Shown in pieces: positions 4,635 through 7,480 of a stretch of DNA of 7,480 bases; within the stretch, counting starts at the first letter, position 1, and each line of letters begins with the position of its first letter. This DNA is from DASROJ01 sp035646975 (GTDB lineage Bacteria; Acidobacteriota; Polarisedimenticolia; JACPZX01; DASXTC01): positions 1 through 7,480 of the forward strand of contig DASROJ010000038.1 of assembly GCA_035646975.1 (NCBI GenBank). The letters run 5' to 3'. Under the pieces are notes generated by a model that had not been told where the DNA came from, searched no databases, and saw only the letters and a list, made by a program, of their open reading frames with translations. Made by a program: the position numbers and the translations under genes.

Positions 4635-7480
4635 ATGAGACACCGGATGATCAGGAACACCGGGCCCCGGCTCGCCGCGGCTCTCGTTCTGATGATGGGC
4701 ATTCTTCCGTCCACGGCACAGACCAATGCGGGAGGCGCCGGTGGTGCGACACCCGCTCCCGACATGGATATCCGTGGACCGCTGGCCAACGCAATGCCGG
4801 CGCCGGCCCTGTCCTCGCTGGTGCCGGGCCCTCAGCAGCAGGCGCTGACCCAGTTGTCCAGGAGCGTGCCCGACCTCAAGCTCCGCTGGAGCGCGCTGAC
4901 CGGGGCTCCGAGCCGCATCCTCAGCCTCACGCAGCCCCTCACTGGGCCCCAGGCGCTGCCGCCCGAGCAGGCCGCGCTCTCGTTTCTCCAGCAGTATCAT
5001 GACCTTCTGAATCTCACGCTGGACGACCTGGCAGCCGTGAGGACCTCGCGGCAGTACCTGACGCAGCACAACGGCGTCACGCATCTGACCATCCAGCAAC
5101 AGGCTCAAGGTCTCGACGTCTTCGGCTCCATCGTACAGGTGAACGTCGATCGGGACGGCCGCATCCTGAGCCTGTCGGGCGAGCCGATCTCGTTGAGCGG
5201 GATCACGGTGTCGACGACCGCCACCCTGGACGAACCGACGGCCGGCAGGCTCGCCGCCACGGCGGCCGGCGTGTCCGATGTCAGGATCGTCAAGACCGCG
5301 GGCCTCGTGTTCTTTCCGCAGTCGGCCAAGCAGCTCAGGCTGGCCTGGGACGTCACGGTCGAAGACGCCGGTTCGGCGAACGTCTATCGCACGCTGGTCG
5401 ACGCGCTGGACGGTACGGTGCTGTGGCGCCGGAACCTGACCCAGTACAACCACATCCCGGCGCATGGCCTGATCTTTCCGTCCGACAATCCGAATCCCGA
5501 CACCCCGACCGGCACGGCGCCGGGCTGCTGCGTGTCGCGTGTGGACACCGAGTTCACGGGCACCGGTCTGTTCCCGCATGGAGATCCGCACTTCGACTGG
5601 TGGAACGGTTCGGGTCTCGCCCGCACAACGACCATCAGCAACAACGTCCAGGCGCAGGAGGACCGCGATGGCGACAACTCCGGCGGGTTCCGCCCGACGG
5701 CGGGCGCCGGTGAGAACTTCACCTTCACCAACGATTTCACGATGGACCCGTCGGTGGAGAACGGCACCGTCCAGAACCAGTCCTCCGCCATCACCAACAT
5801 GTTTTACTGGGACAACCATCTGCACGACATCTACTACAGCTTCGGCTTCGACGAGGCCTCGGGCAACTTCCAGACGGACAACTTCGGGCTGGGCGGCTCT
5901 TCAGGCGATCCGATCATCGCGGACGCGCAGGACAACCGCGACGGCATGCCGGCGTCGCTGTGCAACTCCAACTTCTTCACGCCGGGGGACGGCTCCTCTC
6001 CCAGGATGCAGATGTTCATCTGCAACAATGCGTCCCCCGAGCGGGACGGCGCCTTCGAGAACCTCGTCGTCATCCACGAATGGACCCACGGCCTGAGCAA
6101 CCGGCTGATCTCGAACCTGATGAACAGCCAGGGCGGCGGCATGGGAGAGGGGTGGAGCGATTTCACGGGGCTGGCGATCACCTCGGAAGCGGGAGATGAC
6201 CTTCGACTGAAGTACCCGCGCGCCCAGTGGTTCTACAGCAACGTGAACGGGAACCGTATCGAGCCGTACAGCACGGATCCGAACGTCCACACCCGTACGT
6301 ATGGAGACATGAACGACACCGGTTCGTGCGCCGTGAAGGTCTGCAGCAACAACGCCTCGACGACCTGCACCAAGAACGCGGACTGCGGCGCGGGCAACAC
6401 GTGCAACGCGACGGCTTGTGGCTTTCCAAGCCAGTGCGAGCCGCCCGCTACCACGATCTCCCAGGGACCCTGCCAGGCCGAGGTGCATGCCACCGGCGAG
6501 ATCTGGGCCAACGCGCTCTGGATCGCCCGGGCCAACATGGTCTGGAAGTACGGCTTTGCCGCCGGCGGCGACACGGCCCTTCAGCTCGTCATCGACGGAA
6601 TGAAGATGTCTCCCTCGGACCCCGACATCCTCGACGCGAGGGACGGCATCCTGATGGCGGACCAGGCCGACTATGCCGGCGCCAACGCCTGCCTGCTGTG
6701 GAACGCTTTCGCCCGGAGCGGGATGGGGCTTTCGGCCCTTTCCACCGGCTCGGCGGACATCAACCCTCTCGAAGCGTTCGACACGCCGTCCACCTGCACG
6801 CCGAACATCCAGGTCAGCGGTCCGGTGGATTTCGGCGTGGTGTGCACCGGCGCATCGAAGGACAACCAGCTCGAGATCTTCAACTCGGCCTCGGGCGATC
6901 TGATCGTCACGTCGGTCGCCAGGATCTCGGGGAGCACGGACATCACCGTGGAGCCGAACCCGGCGCAGCCGGCCGTCATCCCGGGTGGGTCGCATCTGGA
7001 TTTCAACGTGCGTTGCGAGCCCTCCTCCACCGGAACGAAGACCGCCACCATACGTGTCTCGAGCAGCGACCCGGACCAGCCGCAGATCGATTTGACCTAC
7101 ACCTGCAGCTCGCCGGCGCCGAAGCTCACCACGGTGATCGCGGACAGCGGCAGCTTCGGCGATGTCTGCCGCGGCGACATCAAGGATCTGCCACTCACGC
7201 TGAGTGACAGCGGCGGCTGCAACCTCTCCGTGACCGGCATCACGTCGTCCAGCGGCGAGTTCCTCGCCGCTTCCGCGATGAGCTTCCCGCTGGTGATCGG
7301 GCCGGGCGATGCGGTCGACGTGCCCGTCAGGCTCGCTCCCACGACGCTCGGAGCCAAGTCAGCCGACATCAGCATCGCCAGCAACGACCCGGCCTCGCCC
7401 AAGCTCGTCCATGTGACCGGCAATACGCCCCCGGGCGACGTGAGGGTGACCGGTTCGACGACCTTCGGCGATGTCTGCGC
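4635..7480 (+). CDS. Secreted M36 (fungalysin-type) metallopeptidase, 3' end outside window
   Basis: An extracellular zinc endopeptidase, 948 residues visible. A signal peptide (1-28, ending STA before Gln29) is followed by an FTP-type propeptide region (about 110-185), which keeps such enzymes inactive until processed. The M36 catalytic domain spans about 300-710. It shows the MFYWDNHLHDIYYSFGF and NFQTDNF stretches, HEWTH at 481-485 (zinc ligands H481 and H485, catalytic E482), and GMGEGWSD with third ligand E505. HEWTH replaces the common HEYTH. Between YGDM and EVHATGEIWANALW lies an eight-cysteine insert (565-613). From about 730 the protein carries Ig-like 'choice-of-anchor D' type repeats marked by FG-x-VC at 733, 841 and 944, running past the window. 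ATG at 4635 is chosen because GGAG lies ten bases upstream; ATG at 4647 is the alternative. It is divergent from the desaturase operon. Confidence 0.93.
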   Translation, partial: MRHRMIRNTGPRLAAALVLMMGILPSTAQTNAGGAGGATPAPDMDIRGPLANAMPAPALSSLVPGPQQQALTQLSRSVPDLKLRWSALTGAPSRILSLTQPLTGPQALPPEQAALSFLQQYHDLLNLTLDDLAAVRTSRQYLTQHNGVTHLTIQQQAQGLDVFGSIVQVNVDRDGRILSLSGEPISLSGITVSTTATLDEPTAGRLAATAAGVSDVRIVKTAGLVFFPQSAKQLRLAWDVTVEDAGSANVYRTLVDALDGTVLWRRNLTQYNHIPAHGLIFPSDNPNPDTPTGTAPGCCVSRVDTEFTGTGLFPHGDPHFDWWNGSGLARTTTISNNVQAQEDRDGDNSGGFRPTAGAGENFTFTNDFTMDPSVENGTVQNQSSAITNMFYWDNHLHDIYYSFGFDEASGNFQTDNFGLGGSSGDPIIADAQDNRDGMPASLCNSNFFTPGDGSSPRMQMFICNNASPERDGAFENLVVIHEWTHGLSNRLISNLMNSQGGGMGEGWSDFTGLAITSEAGDDLRLKYPRAQWFYSNVNGNRIEPYSTDPNVHTRTYGDMNDTGSCAVKVCSNNASTTCTKNADCGAGNTCNATACGFPSQCEPPATTISQGPCQAEVHATGEIWANALWIARANMVWKYGFAAGGDTALQLVIDGMKMSPSDPDILDARDGILMADQADYAGANACLLWNAFARSGMGLSALSTGSADINPLEAFDTPSTCTPNIQVSGPVDFGVVCTGASKDNQLEIFNSASGDLIVTSVARISGSTDITVEPNPAQPAVIPGGSHLDFNVRCEPSSTGTKTATIRVSSSDPDQPQIDLTYTCSSPAPKLTTVIADSGSFGDVCRGDIKDLPLTLSDSGGCNLSVTGITSSSGEFLAASAMSFPLVIGPGDAVDVPVRLAPTTLGAKSADISIASNDPASPKLVHVTGNTPPGDVRVTGSTTFGDVC
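6327..6473 (+). other. Cysteine-rich insert within the M36 catalytic domain
   Basis: Residues 565-613 of the protease contain eight cysteines in 49 residues, with a core CTKNADCGAGNTCNATAC. The C-x4-D-C-x-x-G-x-x-C pattern resembles small disulfide-knotted repeats common in secreted proteins of Myxococcota and relatives. It sits between the conserved YGDM and VHATGEIWANALW blocks, which are close together in ordinary M36 enzymes as I recall them, so it is probably a surface-loop insertion. Confidence 0.7.
6831..7480 (+). repeat. Protein-level tandem Ig-like repeats (choice-of-anchor D / ASH-like)
   Basis: Units begin with FG-V/D-VC-x-G at nucleotides 6831, 7155 and 7464, giving periods of 324 and 309 bases (108 and 103 residues). 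Each complete unit ends with a beta strand after SSDPDQP or SNDPASP. The 15-base string TTCGGCGATGTCTGC is identical at 7155-7169 and 7464-7478, so the second and third units may be recent duplicates. Such domains usually tether or present secreted proteins. The third unit is cut by the window edge. Confidence 0.75.

Noticed and set aside
4596..5825. Minus-strand open frame of 409 codons antisense to the protease
   Set aside because: It is Arg-, Gly- and His-rich with no recognisable domain, and lies exactly opposite the well-supported M36 frame; high GC content makes such antisense frames common.

Overview
This is a dense, very GC-rich chromosomal window from what looks like a Gram-negative soil or environmental bacterium. 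Three traits point loosely to Myxococcota or a similar high-GC phylum: a secreted M36 (fungalysin-type) metallopeptidase, a Cys-x-Asn-x-Asp-Cys style cysteine-rich insert, and 'choice-of-anchor D'-like beta repeats. The assignment is an inference from gene style, not from a marker gene. No RNA gene, CRISPR array, insertion sequence or integrase was seen.

The window holds two divergent transcription units separated by about 600 bp of non-coding DNA. The leftward unit (minus strand, read from about 4026 down to 1) has five closely packed genes. In order they are a membrane fatty acid desaturase (3118-4026), a small Asp-rich putative lipoprotein (2723-3082), an ABC-exporter ATPase (1682-2674), its ABC-2 type permease (664-1707), and the N-terminal part of a signal-peptide-bearing M20 zinc peptidase (1-664, running off the left edge). 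The ATPase and permease overlap by 26 bp. The permease stop and the peptidase start share one base (TGATG). Gaps elsewhere are 35 and 48 bp, so the five are very probably one operon. The set combines membrane-lipid modification, export and an exported peptidase, but nothing in the sequence names the exported substrate.

The rightward unit is one long gene (4635 to beyond 7480). It encodes a secreted M36 metallopeptidase with signal peptide, FTP-type propeptide, HEWTH/E505 zinc site, an eight-cysteine insert inside the catalytic domain, and C-terminal Ig-like repeats that continue past the window. It has a good candidate promoter (TTGCGC-17-TATAAA, 4445-4473).

The intergenic region carries a weaker candidate promoter for the leftward operon and several short palindromes and direct repeats. 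The desaturase start is unusual: the coding frame has no ATG, GTG or TTG before its first membrane segment, but has a CTG with a well-placed Shine-Dalgarno. The most interesting points are this CTG start, the cysteine-rich insertion in the M36 catalytic domain, and the unexplained desaturase-lipoprotein-exporter-peptidase operon.
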